Source of the DNA: Branchiostoma lanceolatum
Lineage: Eukaryota; Chordata; Leptocardii; Amphioxiformes; Branchiostomatidae
Direction: 5' to 3'
DNA: 64,000 nucleotides
Assembly: GCF_035083965.1 (NCBI RefSeq)
Contig: NC_089722.1
Location: 34,333,958-34,397,957 of the forward strand
Shown here piece by piece: positions 42,840-55,102 of this stretch. The position numbers were made by a program, and so were the translations under genes. Numbering within the stretch: the stretch's first letter is position 1; each line of letters opens with the position of its first letter. The notes beneath the pieces were generated by a model. It worked only from the letters and a program-made list of their open reading frames with translations, ran no database searches and was not told the origin of the DNA.

Positions 42840-43110
42840 CCAGAGTAGGCTGCTAGGGGGACAATACATCCATCACTTCTTTCTGGCATAAATAATCTAT
42901 CTGCCACTTAAACCATCAACACCACAGCATGTCCATGATAAAAGATACAAACCCGTTCTACTGCAGTACCAAGGAATGTCACCAGGAGGCCCAAAAACGA
43001 TCTTGACCTACGGCATGCTCGCATATCAAATATCATCACAATCCATACATACCTGCCTAAGTTATGCTGATCACAAATATCTAGAAACACAAACGGACAA
43101 ACACAAAACA
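42840..43110 (+). repeat. Modular interspersed repeat, copy
   Basis: GGCTGCTAGGGGGACAATAC, CTACTGCAGTACCAAGGAAT, CAGGAGGCCCAAAAACGATC and ATACATACCTGCC match the family signatures. Confidence 0.6.
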
Positions 43111-43637
43111 GCACACTCATTCACTAACTCAGTCACGCCCATAGCTAGTAGTCGAGGGGGCAACAAAAACCTCAATTTTTCATGGAGGTACATATAGCAC
43201 ATAGCCCCCAAAATCAGCCCTTCTCCTAAAGGAGGCTAACGTTACAACACAGTACCATGAGATGGGTAACCCTGGACAAGGCATCACGGGAATCATGAGA
43301 ATGCTGGTGCTATATATTTCCGCGCCCAGTTCTGAAAATAGCCGACCGCCTCTGACCGGACGCGTTACTCGGTCACGTATACAACCAACCGTATGTGGAA
43401 CAGCTTTCTGTGTCAAAAACATCACGTAGTCAGTGTAGTCCGTCGATATCCTTAGTGTAGCGGGCATTTCACGTTGGCATAATCCTTTTAGAACTCTGCC
43501 AGTATCAACCGTCAGGACGCTGTCTTTGTTATAGTCACCACATCTACGGTGGCCTACAGATATAGCCCGCTCTGGTGGTAAGTCTAACAGAAAATGTCCT
43601 AGTGAATTCACTTGTGGTCCAGGAACAGAACAGAGAC

Positions 43638-46600
43638 ATGGACGAAGATGATTCCAACTGGGAGCAACATGGAAGGTACCGTTAACTAAGCGCCAGAAAC
43701 TAGATTTAGAAATATCAGACCTCCTTCAAATGTTCTGAGTTGGTTGAGTGGTATTGCATTGTAATACAACATGTAACTTACATGTAGACCTACACAAATA
43801 TCAAATATAATCACAATTCATATATGTATTTTTTGGGATATGCATACAAAAATAGGTCGGAAAGACAAATACAATCAGAGAAACTACCCAAAGTACACAT
43901 TGTAAGTTTTAACGTCCTATCCTTTATAAGAATGCTATCTGAACATTTTCTGATTGATTATGAAAATCATATTCCCAGTTAGAAAATGTGAGTGATAATC
44001 TTCTCTAACTTACACATGTCACAAGGATAAGATTCCCATTATTTAACACTAACACAGTATACGCATTTACGCAGGACATGTTGACATGTTTGTTTTGTGA
44101 CCCACTCGCATAGTCAGCTCTGATGTTCGACCTATGAATGTAGGATTATGATAGATTTGGTCTCATCTCAAAGTGTAATTACACATTTTTATTGCAATTT
44201 CTTGCCCGTAGGCTAATTACAAATACACTTGATAAAATAAAAAGAACGGGCAGATAGTGAACAATATAGTATTCCACAACTCTAGTTTAACTACTGACAC
44301 TAAATTCTAACTTATTGGGTTCGATCTCTTTTTCCGAAGTAATAAACAATTAATGATAACTGCTGGTAATAGACAAGCTTTGTAATGGTAGATGATTTTC
44401 CGCAACACTGTCTGAGTCAGTCTAAAAGTCTGTACAATATGTAACATAATAACACATCCAAGTTTCCGAACGTTTTGTGCTGGGATTAACAATATGATAT
44501 CCTTGCAAGCTCAATACTACCTAATGTTACATGAATCTTGCTGTACCTTGTTTTTGTTTCTACTCGACGAGCAGCCCGGAACTGACGAAAGAAACGTTCC
44601 ACGTGGCCGGAAAGGATCTACATATATATAAAGCACCCAAGTTCGATAGTAAGTGTACTGTGTATGTGTATATCTACCATATCATCACGATTGGAATATT
44701 GTATTTTGCAGTAAGGTCCTAAATTGATCGCAAATAGCAGAGATCTATTATACCCTGTGATTACCTAAGGCACGGCCTTTTATATAATATATATAATTAG
44801 CCGGTTCTTTCTAGCCGGTTCCTTCTAGCCTTCTAGTCGGTTCCTTCTAGCCAGTTCTTTCGGCGGCCAAGAGCTCCAAGCCCACCGATACCGTATTAAA
44901 TTAGCGCACATGGAGATTTCTAGCCGGAGAGTTGACTGGCGAAAGGAGCGCGGTCTACTCCCCGGGCTACAACTCCCCGGAGCGTTGATTAAGATCGGGC
45001 GGGCTGACTGTCTTGAGCCGCCGAAGGGAGTCGCAAGCGGCCCGGTCCTAGTCTGGGCTCCCATGGTATATCTGTAATTGTTACAAACTCGCGAGAAAAG
45101 TAAACCTTTCAAATCATAATTGTTCCCATTGAAACACAGGTGGATTCTCTGGCACCTTTCTAACCGGACAGAGTCTATGGCCATCTGCTAAAGTAAGTAA
45201 TCCGGTGTGTTAGGATCTAGGACTACGTAGCGTATGTATGAAATTTGAAATATTATGCGGCTATCTATCTCACTCAATTTTCCCTTGCGGTCAGACTGAC
45301 AATCCCTGAGTGGAACAAACTTTCCGCTACGCCTGTAATGTCACATTCTCAGTTTCTGCTCCAAATCAAATACAAGATAACTTTATCGCAGTGTTGCCAC
45401 TGAATTAAAAACTAATATATGTACCATGATCAAATTCACCAAAATGAGATTGCGCCATTTTGCCAATTTCAGGCGACAACTTGGCCTCACTTTGTCAGTT
45501 TGTGAATGGCTTTCGCAATTCGGCGCAATTAGGTGTAGCCCAGTGAGTCCTTGGTGAGATGTAGCGTTTGAACAGTAGCTTCAAGGTCATACGGATACGA
45601 ATGTATGAAATTTGAAATATAGGGAAAGATGCCGGAATGGATGTCACCATGATTCTTTTTCAAGGAATATTAATTATATGTTTCAACTGGAACGCTGAAG
45701 CCAATGGTGCAGTGCTTACAATATTTTGGTTATTGTACATGACCCTATAGGCCCAGGTTGCAATGTTTTCACGTGACGTCATATGGACACCAACATGGAC
45801 GTGGATGCAGTAACTTGCATTTCAGTGAATCGTGTATAGTCCATGCGTTTTCTTAATCTCCAAGCATATCTACACGGTGCCAAAAATCGGATATGCTTGC
45901 CAGATTAGCTCCAGTCAGCCAGATATTAAAGCTCCAGTCAGCTGGAGCTTATGGCTGACTGGAGCTAATCTGGCAAGCATATACGATTTTCGGTGCACCA
46001 TGTAGATCTGCTTGGAGATAGCGTTTTCTGTCACTCTCTCAAAACGTCTATTGTATAGAGTCGAGAATAACAGAAAAATACATGTAAAGCTATCATAGTA
46101 ATGAACACAAAAACGCAGAGTAATGATCAATTGACATGCAAATTAAGGACACCAAGATGACGTCAATGACTATTGATTCAAGCTGGCTATTCAAACAACC
46201 GATAGCTCTATTATCTTTAACACCCCTTCTCCCCTTACAGGTCCTGGCTCTGTACCTAACTTTGATTGCAAAGACAGTAAAATCCGCTAGTGGCGTTCTT
46301 GAGCTGGGCTCAGGACCCGGTCTGGTGGGTTTGACGGCGGCTCAGTTAGCTGCTGACACCAGAGGGAAGGTCATTCTGACTGATCACGAGGAGAGAGTGT
46401 TGCAGATCACACGGATGAACATTGCTGCCAACTTTCCATCCCAATCAGGTCAGGATTGTTAAGTGGGTGTCTCACAGGACTGCGCCACAATTGCGCTAGA
46501 AAATTGCGCCAACTTTGCAACTTTTCGTCAAATTTCCCTGGCGATTATACTGACGTGCGACGCAAGGTAAACCACTCCTTGGGTAAACTATGTGACCTCT

Positions 46601-48511
46601 TCAAACAAAATGACCGCTCCCGGAATGTCACTTTCACCGTTTCTGCCTTAAATCAGGTACAAGGCAACTTCATTGTAAACCCTAGTATTTTCATGGAATT
46701 AACCGTGCAATTATTATAATTGATCAAAAGAGATTGCGAAGATTTGCGCCCTTTTACGCCTATTTGCGCCATCTTGCCAATTTTCAAAATTCGCAATTTC
46801 AGGCGACAAATTGGCGCAGATTGTGCCGGAATGCGACTGCCTTTCCACATACTTTGAGAACACCATTCGCCACTTGGCGTAATCTGGCGCAGGCCAGTGA
46901 GATACCCTCTTTAGGGCACATGATGCCCCGAAAATATCATCGATGATCTTTCAAAAAATATCTGACTTCAAACCTCTTGTACATACACATAGCAGGACAA
47001 TTTCAAGGCAATGCAGTGAATTTACACTTTCACAACGTCATTGTGAAATTAGCACTTGAATGTCTTGAGCTCAGGACTGTTCCTCATGGCAGCTTGTTTA
47101 CTGATGCCCACCCTTCGCAGACAGCCCACGCTGTGCGCACCTGACCTGGGGTGAGAACGTTGAGGAGTTCCGGAAGCAGCACGGACAGTTTGACCTCATC
47201 CTTGGCTCGGACATCGTGTATAATGAAGACGCCATCCCTAGGCTGTTCCGAACTGTTCAGGCTCTTCTCGCACTGAATGTGAGTACCACGAAGCTGGCCC
47301 TTTCATTTGTAATAGTAAAGTGGATATCTCACTCGACTGTGCCAGTTTGCGAGGCACTCGGGTAAACCGTAGAAATCCGGCGCAAATGTGCCGCAAAATA
47401 TGGCGAATTTTGATTGGCAAATAGGCGCAATAACTGCAAATCTCTTTTTGAATAATCAATTCTAACATTACATTTGGTTGGCTTTTTGAAGTCAATGACA
47501 ACACTGCGATTTCCAGTAGTTACCATGTACCTGATTTAGAGTCTAAACTGACAATGTAACATTCCAGGCGCGGCCACTTTGTAAAGGTCATGTATTTCAC
47601 TCGAGTTTCGCACGTCAGTTTGACCGTAAGGGAATATTGGCGAAACTTTACAAAGTTGCCGCAATGATTTTGGGCAATTCAAAAACAAAAAGAAGTTATA
47701 CCATTTGATCAATGTAAATGCATTATTACCATTTAAAGGAAACATGGGCGAAAATGGGGGATATTCTAAACTAAGATAATGTCAGGAGGACGCCATCCAG
47801 TATCAAGTCACCGTGGTTTAAACAGCTATACTAAGTTCCAGCACAGCAAAAATATATATTTACTGAACTATAGGATGTCAATCATGCTGGAATGACGTTG
47901 ACCAATCACTGACGAGGCGTCAGCAACAACTTATTTTCCACGTTTGATCCTGCTTTTTATAACGACGTCTTTAAGAGTATCTGCCAAGGTTTTTGTTATT
48001 GATAGATTCAAACATCCATGTACAAAGTAAACAATCTTGCACGCTATTTCCATACAGAAAGTAAAGCGCTTACCAACAAGCTTTCGAAAATTCCTCCGAT
48101 CATTTTCAAGCTGAAATGACGGTATGTCACGTGACCTGAACGGGTCTTTTTACTTTGAGGACCAGAGAACTGATCGAAAGCTGGCTGGTAAGCGATTTAA
48201 TTTGTATACGGAAATAGCGTGTAAATATGTTTACTACGTCGATAACCGTCACATATGAACATTCATACGAATTTACGTTCAAGTTTAATTTTTTTCAGGA
48301 CTGTTCCACTTTTCTGTTGGCATACGACACTAGAGGAGGCTGGTTAGATGGACAGGTAGACCGGCACTCCGAGCAGGTCGGGCTGGAGCGGGAAGACATC
48401 GTGATAGCAGAGATCCCGGCGTGCAAACAGCTACTGGCCAGTATAGAGTGGGACTATCCGCTGGAGGACAAACTTAGACTACTAAAGTTCACGAAAAAGG
48501 CAGAGAGATAA
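43638..48511 (+). CDS. Family-16 (METTL21-type) methyltransferase, probably protein-lysine, six exons, 247 aa
   Basis: Exons 43638-43675, 44575-44648, 45140-45192, 46241-46448, 47121-47278 and 48299-48511 sum to 744 nt with all phases consistent. The protein starts MDEDDSNWEQHG. It contains LTGQSLWPSAKVLALYL, the SAM-binding motif I LELGSGPGLVGLTAAQL, an acidic ILTDHEE strand, the post-motif LGSDIVYNEDAIPRL (the D-x-x-Y type motif of family 16) and VIAEIPACKQLL. METTL21, VCPKMT and METTL23 enzymes methylate chaperones, p97 or histones; the exact orthologue cannot be assigned by eye. The exon 2 acceptor is GAGCAG, so one serine may be optional. AATAAA lies at 48612-48617. Three introns carry copies of one TIR repeat. 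Confidence 0.88.
44798..44865. repeat. Short tandem repeat of AGCCGGTTCYTTCT units
   Basis: Four imperfect copies of TAGCCGGTTCCTTC-like units in the second methyltransferase intron. Confidence 0.8.
45290..45555 (+). repeat. Fragment of the GCGCCA-rich TIR family, plus orientation
   Basis: Matches 46465-46907 in blocks such as GAGATTGCGCCATTTTGCC and AATTTCAGGCGACAA, ending CAGTGAGTCC. The left end is lost. Methyltransferase intron 3. Confidence 0.65.
45856..46019. repeat. Foldback element, about 68-bp arms
   Basis: The left arm from ATCTCCAAGCATATCTACA to AGCTCCAGTCAGCCA pairs with the right arm TGGCTGACTGGAGCT to TGCTTGGAGAT with a few mismatches and a loop of under 30 nt. The loop itself holds another AGCTCCAGTCAGCTGGAGCT palindrome. 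Methyltransferase intron 3. Confidence 0.88.
46465..46907. mobile_element. GCGCCA-rich TIR element (443 bp), full copy
   Basis: Left GGGTGTCTCACAGGACTGCG and right (complement) GGGTATCTCACTGGCCTGCG are inverted ends. No clean target duplication is visible. It lies in methyltransferase intron 4 immediately after exon 4; non-coding. Confidence 0.75.
47321..47745. mobile_element. GCGCCA-rich TIR element, opposite orientation, decayed end
   Basis: It starts TGGATATCTCACTCGACTGT. It runs antisense to 46465-46907 in blocks such as TTCGCACGTCAGTTTGACCG and GGCGAAACTTTACAAAG. Methyltransferase intron 5. Confidence 0.65.
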
Positions 48512-50073
48512 CAGAGAACTATTCGTAAGAACAAGAAAACCTCATGCCTCCATGAAATATCTATAGAGCCTTTGTGGATTTATCGTTTCATCTCGTCAAA
48601 TTTATTATGAAAATAAATTGTTATTAGCATGATCTATTCTAAATTATGATCTTCTCTACCAATATTACATATATTGCGTATATTGAATGCTGTCATTTCC
48701 TTTTGCGAAATTCCGCGTTTTCGTCTTATCATGAATTATGCAAATGAATTACACATTTACATGATCTATGCATAATGATATACTAACTTGCAAATCTTAT
48801 AAGTATGTAACTGCCGCCATTTATCAATAACGAATTATGGCATTTTCACATAGAGTATGCAAATTAGGCTCTTATCTGCATGATTAGCTTCTGATAAAGT
48901 TCCACCTACCATACATTACATGTATTACATGTACTAAAGTCCTATTATGAAAAACATTGAAATGATACAATTCCTGTCATGAAAATTCTTCTTTCCTTTG
49001 TTTATTCATCTTCCTTGCAATATTTAACAAAAACGCCCTTGAAGTTCCATAGCAAGCTGCTATGGGGCTCAATGCTACACCACGTCTCCCTTACATCAAA
49101 AGCTTTTTTTGCCACCAAATGATCAATACCATAACATGTAATGAACATGGCTGTGCAATTAATGCTGTAAATGCAGAAATGTTCGCGGTGGTTTTATGTT
49201 CGTGGTTTTCGCGGTGAGCTTATTGCCGTAAACTTTAAAACCACCGCGAAAGGCCATTCCATTTTATTTCCTTCGCCGTAAGCAGAAGGGTTATTTTTGG
49301 TCGGGATTTGTGGAGTGATGGTGTTGGCGATATAACTCTTGATGCCATGGACGGATGTTAGTGATTTTTGGCAGGTACGTTTCTGTTGGGGAGACGAAGG
49401 TCAAGTTCGAAGATGGGTTTTCTGAAAGGTTCCTTTGGTGCTGCAGTGGACATTTTGTGTTTGCCGGTTTGTTTGTTGGTGGCATGACTCGAGAGAAATC
49501 AAATGGATCGTGATGAATATACGAACACCTATATACGAGGACACCATATGGACAGACTGACAAGCTGGGATTTTTGGGTCAACATGTGGGCAGTGCTTTT
49601 CACAATGGCGCTTCAAGACATATGAACTGAGACATTGAGAGGAAAAGGATTGGTATATTTTTGTAATATTCACAGTTAAATTGAGTGCCGGTCTAGACAC
49701 AATGGAAAGACTCCACGCACCATCTGAAGAAAACACATTTTATTCAAAAACAAACCATCTTGGGTTAGATACTGACAGTATTTGTCGACATGAATGGCAA
49801 ATACATTAATTCATCATCACATTTGTGAATCATCAAACGACGTGCGATCCTGGAAACCTCGCAGAGCTTTAATGGCTTGTCGGGATCATGCAGAGATACT
49901 TTTAACTTAGTGCCCATTGAATACAATTTTCTAAACTTTTAACCCAGTACACATTCAATTTAACTTTGTTAACTTTTAATTCTGTGCAAATTGAATTCAA
50001 CTTTCTCAACCATAACTTCACTACACATTCAATTCAACATTGTTGATGGATTAAAGATTGTCACGAAGAAATA
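48512..50073. other. Intergenic between the methyltransferase and the minus-strand charged-protein gene
   Basis: It holds the methyltransferase 3' end (AATAAA at 48612), TATGCAAAT-rich sequence, and a block at about 49160-49255 with GCGGTGGTTTTA and its inverted counterpart. One modular-repeat unit on the minus strand follows (49255-49480). No coding exon is recognised. Confidence 0.5.
49255..49480 (-). repeat. Modular interspersed repeat, minus orientation
   Basis: The complement reads CCACTGCAGCACCAAAGG, CATCTTCGAACTTGACCTTC, CCAAAAATCACTAACATCCG and ends AATAACCCTTCTGCTTACGG, close to the family 3' end. Confidence 0.65.
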
Positions 50074-51640
50074 TCATTCCTCTGAACCGCTAGTGTCAGC
50101 GATACAGAAAAGCAGCCTGCAAACCCTTCTAAAACCGTCGAAAAGCCGTCGAACCTTGCTTCTAGCATTCGAGTTTGCTTTGCCAATGTTTTGCTCATGT
50201 CCAGATTTGTCACTATCTTCCGAGCTCAAACGATCTTGTGAGTCTGAATCCATCACTCTTCCGTCGTTGGAGGGTACTCCATCTGTGGTCAATCTAACAT
50301 CGGAACTTTCCGATGATGTGCCCGCGAGCTTGCAAAGTGGCGTCGATGGTCTGATGCCATTGCCATGTTCATGTTTACCTTTCTTCTCTGGGTACTCGCT
50401 GTGAGCTTGTCGTACATATCTGCGTCTGTCGTCCACGATAGAGTGCGTTGCGTTGATCAGAGACTCCGACACGTCACCCATATTATCATGAACTGGTGAT
50501 GCTGCTGCTTTGTTAACCATCTTCTTTTCAGCATCCGATACGGGGTTAACCTTCTTGTCGTCAGACTCAGTCATCTGTTCCTGCTTATCTCTGTCGAGCT
50601 GTGGAAGCCTGTCAGATAACTTCTCCTTGTCGCCTTGCTTGTCCACAAGTCCTTGTTTCTCTCCTGAAAGTGCAGCGGACATCTTGCCGCTATTCAGGGA
50701 ATCTAGACTATATTTCCTCCACGTCTGCTTCCGAATGCGACGCTCCTCTTCCTTCATGCGTTTCCTGCACCCGTCTCTCATCGCCTTGACGGTTTTCTTA
50801 GACTCCTCCCTTCTAAGACTGATCTTCTTCTCTTGTTTTTCTTTCAATGACAAGTGTCCGTCTTCAGTCTCCAGAGCCTCTAGGATGTCTTCGACGGTGT
50901 ACAGACGATCTGTGTCGTTAGGCGGCGCTTCTAACTTCTCGTCGACAAGTGCATCTTTTGTCACCATTTCTGGGATGGAGATCGGTTCCACACCTTTGGT
51001 TGGAAACTTTGGTTGGTCTGTAACCTCACCATGGCGTTCTCTCTCGAACTGCCGCAACCCTTCTTCTATATGTCGTTCACCCTGTACAACGTCTGGGTCC
51101 CACTGTCTTCATTATCAGAATCTACGACAAACACAAAGCAGAATGAATAGGATACATTTGATTACTAGAGACAGATAAAATCCTATATATATATATGATG
51201 GTGTACAAGTGTGTTCTCTCTTTCAAATACTGGTACAGTTGTGTCGTTGTTTTTCGAATTTCGATTGTGTACTTTGACAATGCGCTGCTTTGATCAACAT
51301 GAACATAACAAACTATCCAATCCGAACCTCACCCCCTCCACAATCCTGGCTATGTGATGAACTAATCCTCTAACGATGAATTTGGCAGTCTTTATGTTTC
51401 TTAAGTCCCCTCCCCTTGAAATGATATATTACACGAATTAAGTTCACCCAAAAAGGAGATCTCTCAGTGGTCGCGAGTCAAGGCGAGAGTAACTGTCCAA
51501 TGGCATGAACTATCTATCTAAACTGAAGTGAAAACTTCTTATCTACTACTAGTATTTATCTCACCTTGTGCTTCTGCCTTTGGACTGTAGTGATCCTCAT
51601 CACTGATATAGAACAGAACTGTATCCCCGATGTCTGACAT
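50074..51640 (-). CDS. Unrecognised highly charged protein, two visible exons with a frame conflict
   Basis: Exon 1 (51640 down to 51565) encodes MSDIGDTVLFYISDEDHYSP then KAEAQ, with donor GTGAGA. A long frame from about 51102 to the stop at 50074 encodes WDPDVVQGERHIEEGLRQF, a likely helical and coiled K/E/R-rich centre (LSLKEKQEKKISLRREESKK), a serine/acid-rich tail and DTSGSEE. The best acceptor at 51121 joined to exon 1 reads DSDNEDSGTQ and then hits TAG near 51066, so the long frame is reached only by another acceptor plus an undetected exon, or by correcting a 1-nt indel. I do not recognise the family. An X-box-like motif 180 bp upstream hints at ciliary expression. Confidence 0.6.
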
Positions 51641-51819
51641 GGTGATGCTAAGTTGTCGCAGATTTGGAATCCAGCGTATGGCTGAAAGTCAAGCTCTCCC
51701 AAAACAAGATCACACCTCTTCTTTTACTGACTGACTGCGCAGATTGTTTTGGGGGCAACACTGTAACAGTCAGGATGGATGACCTGTTCTACAACACACT
51801 ACGTCTAAACAATGGAAGT

Positions 51820-51833
51820 GTCGCCATGGAGAC
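51820..51833. promoter_or_regulatory. X-box (RFX-type) motif upstream of the charged-protein gene
   Basis: GTCGCCATGGAGAC fits the RYYNYYATRRNRAC consensus at every position. It lies 180 bp upstream of the minus-strand start codon at 51640, in the usual range for RFX-regulated ciliary genes. A chance match is possible. Confidence 0.5.
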
Positions 51834-54800
51834 GGTTGTTCGATAAAACGATGGTACGGTATTCTGGAATGCCACGAGTCATCCGCTGAAGCGTTCGATG
51901 GACCAAGGGTATTATTTTTAAGTCCTTGTCTATGAACTATAACGGGGGTTGCCCTAACTTATGACGCGCCCTAACATGTGACGGATTTTTTTAGTGATCT
52001 TATTATGCATAAGTACGCCGTGTTTGTGTCCACTGACTATGCTCATAAGGAAGGTAAATAAACCAAGTTCATGCACATAATTGTTATTTGCATTCAAAAC
52101 ATATGTATACATATTCATTTCTTGTTTTGTCAAGAATAGTATATTGACAATAATGATGGCAACGCTGAGTAGAGGGTCACTGCATAGCTAGAAGGCCCGG
52201 CACCTAAATATACGACCTGTGCCAAGCAGATATACAACTATCATACACATAAGAAATGTAACTTCATGAAACACAAAAAAAATGGGTCTTTAAGTGTTTG
52301 TTGAGAAGAAAACCGATCAAAGAAAACAACGTTAACATCGCTGCCGTCTGGCGACGTTGTTTTCCCGCCATTTTTTTGGGCCGCGATGGTGGCGGACGGC
52401 GATTCAACGCACGGCTTTGTAACGCTCTAACATGTGATTGGTACCGTCTATGAAAAGGAAACTGAATACAGAGATGGCGAAGATATTTCCCAATAAGTAG
52501 GCGGAGTATTGTTGATGTAAGCGGTGTTGTTTTTTCGTAATGATTTTGTAAGTCGGGTCGCATGCAAGACGTACGTCGGGCCGCGCGCAAAGTGCGTAGT
52601 AGCCTATTTCCCGTCAAAACATGAGCTGGGATGCGCTAGATATAGCCCTTCTCACATGACGTGAGAAGTGCACACAGTCAAAATTTTCCGGTCAAAAGAA
52701 AGCCATAATATAGCAGACTTCAATCCTTATTTACATTTCCCTCACTTCATCACCAACTTCCGAAGAGAGCAAAATTACCAAAGCGTAATAAGTCAGGCGC
52801 ACTATCTGGCGTAGCACTAAATCAGAAGGTACATTCGTGAAAATGTCTCACATCGTCTTCCGCATTTAACGCGGAGCGTGGAGGGCCCATGAACAGTATG
52901 ACTAAATTTCTTGACCAAGTATGGTCTTTAGATGAATGTGTTCAAAAATCATTCATTGAAGCATGACCATTCTCTGGCAACCAGCAATGGAGCGCCGTGA
53001 GTTCAAGCGCGTAAAAAAGACGTCATATGTTTGGGCACCCCCCGTTAGCTATTTTGTCAGTATGCCATATTTCAAGGGTTGGTACAAAATGTATGATCCC
53101 TCAATCTGCTGAGTGCATTGATACAAGTGCAAGTTACTTCATATATCTGGAAGCCTACATTGACAGTACACATGGTTATAACGCCCTTTTCTAATTGTCC
53201 TCTCCTTTTCTAGGACAATGGAAACTGGTAGGCGTGGAAAACACTCTTTTTCTAACACAGTTACACAACTCAACAGATATTGAAAAAACACGATATCTCT
53301 TTTAAGAAACTCAACCAATTTTCGTTCATAATTACATTCGCCAAGAAGGTTATATTTTTGTGTGTATGTGAATATGTGTGTCTATGTACATGTATATGTA
53401 TGTGTTTGTGTGTGGATGAACAGCACAACTCAAGAAGATGGTGGATTGCCTTGATATTTGGTATATTGATTAGACCTGGAAATTATTAGATTTTGGGCCC
53501 AAAGCGGCTTATTCATTGACGGTACTGCAGTGGAACTTCTTGTTTTGATTTCTTGTGTTCTGGACATGTCATGGTCATTTGCATAATCTATAATAGTAAT
53601 AAAATACTATAACCTAAGATGAGGTTGACAAATCATCATGATTTGTGGTATGTAGATAGCTTAAGTGATGCTTGGTATAATCAAATGGTAATTATGCAAA
53701 TGAGATTCTCATTTTATAAACCCGGTGCATTTCATGATAGTACTAATTACTCACTTGGCATTTGTAACTAAGGAAGAGAGGGATGTTGATAGAAAATATG
53801 AAAATGAAAACCTAATTTTCATGATTAATAAGAAACTACTATTATTCCATACTGGCAGAAGGCAGCAATTTCATACTTCTTGCATCTGGAAGTTATGTGA
53901 ATGCGAACATCGTTGAATTCAAATTATGCTAATGATGAGCTCATTTGCAAAATTGATGATAAAATGCTTGAATTGCCTGCCATACTTTGGACAACTTATG
54001 TTATTTTGGTGGATAAGAGGATCAACTGATATGTTTCAATCATGCAAATGAGGACCTTATTTGCATAATCAATGAAAAGCACTCCTAATGCGTCAGTCAT
54101 GAAGGTCAAAACCATTTGGCGAAGGTATGAAGGACGTGGAACTCTAGCCCAACTAGCCGGAGGCTGTTACTAAGGGCAAACCCATGTGCGGCCATGGGAC
54201 TGTAGGTCGTAAGCCGTTCCATTGTGTGACTGTAGCACTACTGCTTCAGACGCGAACTCAAAACGACCACATTTTCTCCCTACCGCAAAATTAAAGTATA
54301 GTTCTATCAATGTCCTGACTTTTCAAACCATTTCCAGTTCTTACGTTCTGCGAGCATTTAAACATCAGTCGGTGAGAGAGGTGTGCGGGTTCGTTCTTGT
54401 GCACCCTAGCTATCTCCGCGAACCACCAGGACATGGGAAAATATTTGCTGAGGACTGACCTTTGTATCTACGGCTGGTTATGACACTGTAGCGGAACTTC
54501 TGGTTTTGATATCTCGTGTTCTGGACAAGTTGAGGTCTTTAATTTTTGCTGGTGGACACTGGTATTGTGCTCTGAGAGAAGTGACATACGTTCGGACCAT
54601 CTAGCAGCTTACTCCAGAACTGCAGAGGTCTTTTTGTTAAAAAAAAGGATAGTTGGAGAAAGGATGGGAGGAATCACGGACTTTTACAGTATAAATAGCT
54701 TAGACATCGATGTACACAATGATATGTAAATCATGCAAAACAGGACTACATTTACAGACTTAATGAGGAAATTGTATCATTATATCAGTGTTTTCAAAGT

Positions 54801-55102
54801 AACTTTTGTCCTAGACATGCTATGGTCTAGATATCTGGTAGCAAATAAATGTAGGACAAATACATATACCATAACGCCACAATATATGAAAGAACACTTC
54901 TAAAGTGCTTCAAACAACCCTTTATTGACCAGCATCTTTTAAATATTTCTTAACCTTATCAACGTTTAGTTAAGGTGTATAGCCAAAATACAAAATACTT
55001 AAATCTGCAAACATACTTGAAAGCAATTGAAGATACAATAATAGGAACTTGAACGGCGTACACCGACAGCAACTAACTTGGGAAGTTGCCAGAAAAAACC
55101 TG
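51834..55102. other. Intergenic, no supported gene
   Basis: It contains modular-repeat segments (53425-53660 and about 54470-54620), microsatellite-like TGTATG runs near 53355-53415 and AT-rich sequence. A 117-codon basic frame on the minus strand (52264-52617) shows no domain and I do not support it. Confidence 0.5.
53425..53660 (-). repeat. Modular interspersed repeat, minus orientation
   Basis: AGATTTTGGGCCCAAAGCGG, CGGTACTGCAGTGGAACTTC, TTGTTTTGATTTCTTGTG and TTCTGGACATGTCATGGTCA are complements of the family blocks seen at 57250-57440. A related fragment follows at about 54470-54620. Confidence 0.65.

Larger units (their letters stand above)
39146..43637. other. Intergenic, repeat-rich, no supported gene
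   Basis: It contains the repeats listed separately (SINE, CACT-rich microsatellite, Harbinger-like element, CAGTTCTAGT repeat, modular repeat). A 143-codon frame on the minus strand at 43180-43611 has no recognisable features, although it abuts the methyltransferase 5' end. Confidence 0.5.

Noticed and set aside
43180..43611. 143-codon minus-strand frame next to the methyltransferase start
   Set aside because: Looks coding-length but shows no family motif or splice context; left as unsupported.
44825..45184. 119-codon minus-strand frame in the methyltransferase intron
   Set aside because: Overlaps exon 3 on the opposite strand and a short tandem repeat; no recognisable features.
51664..51846. 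60-codon plus-strand frame opposite the X-box region
   Set aside because: Overlaps the promoter of the minus-strand gene and has no independent support.
52264..52617. 117-codon basic minus-strand frame
   Set aside because: No domain, no splice signals, no neighbouring exons in agreement.
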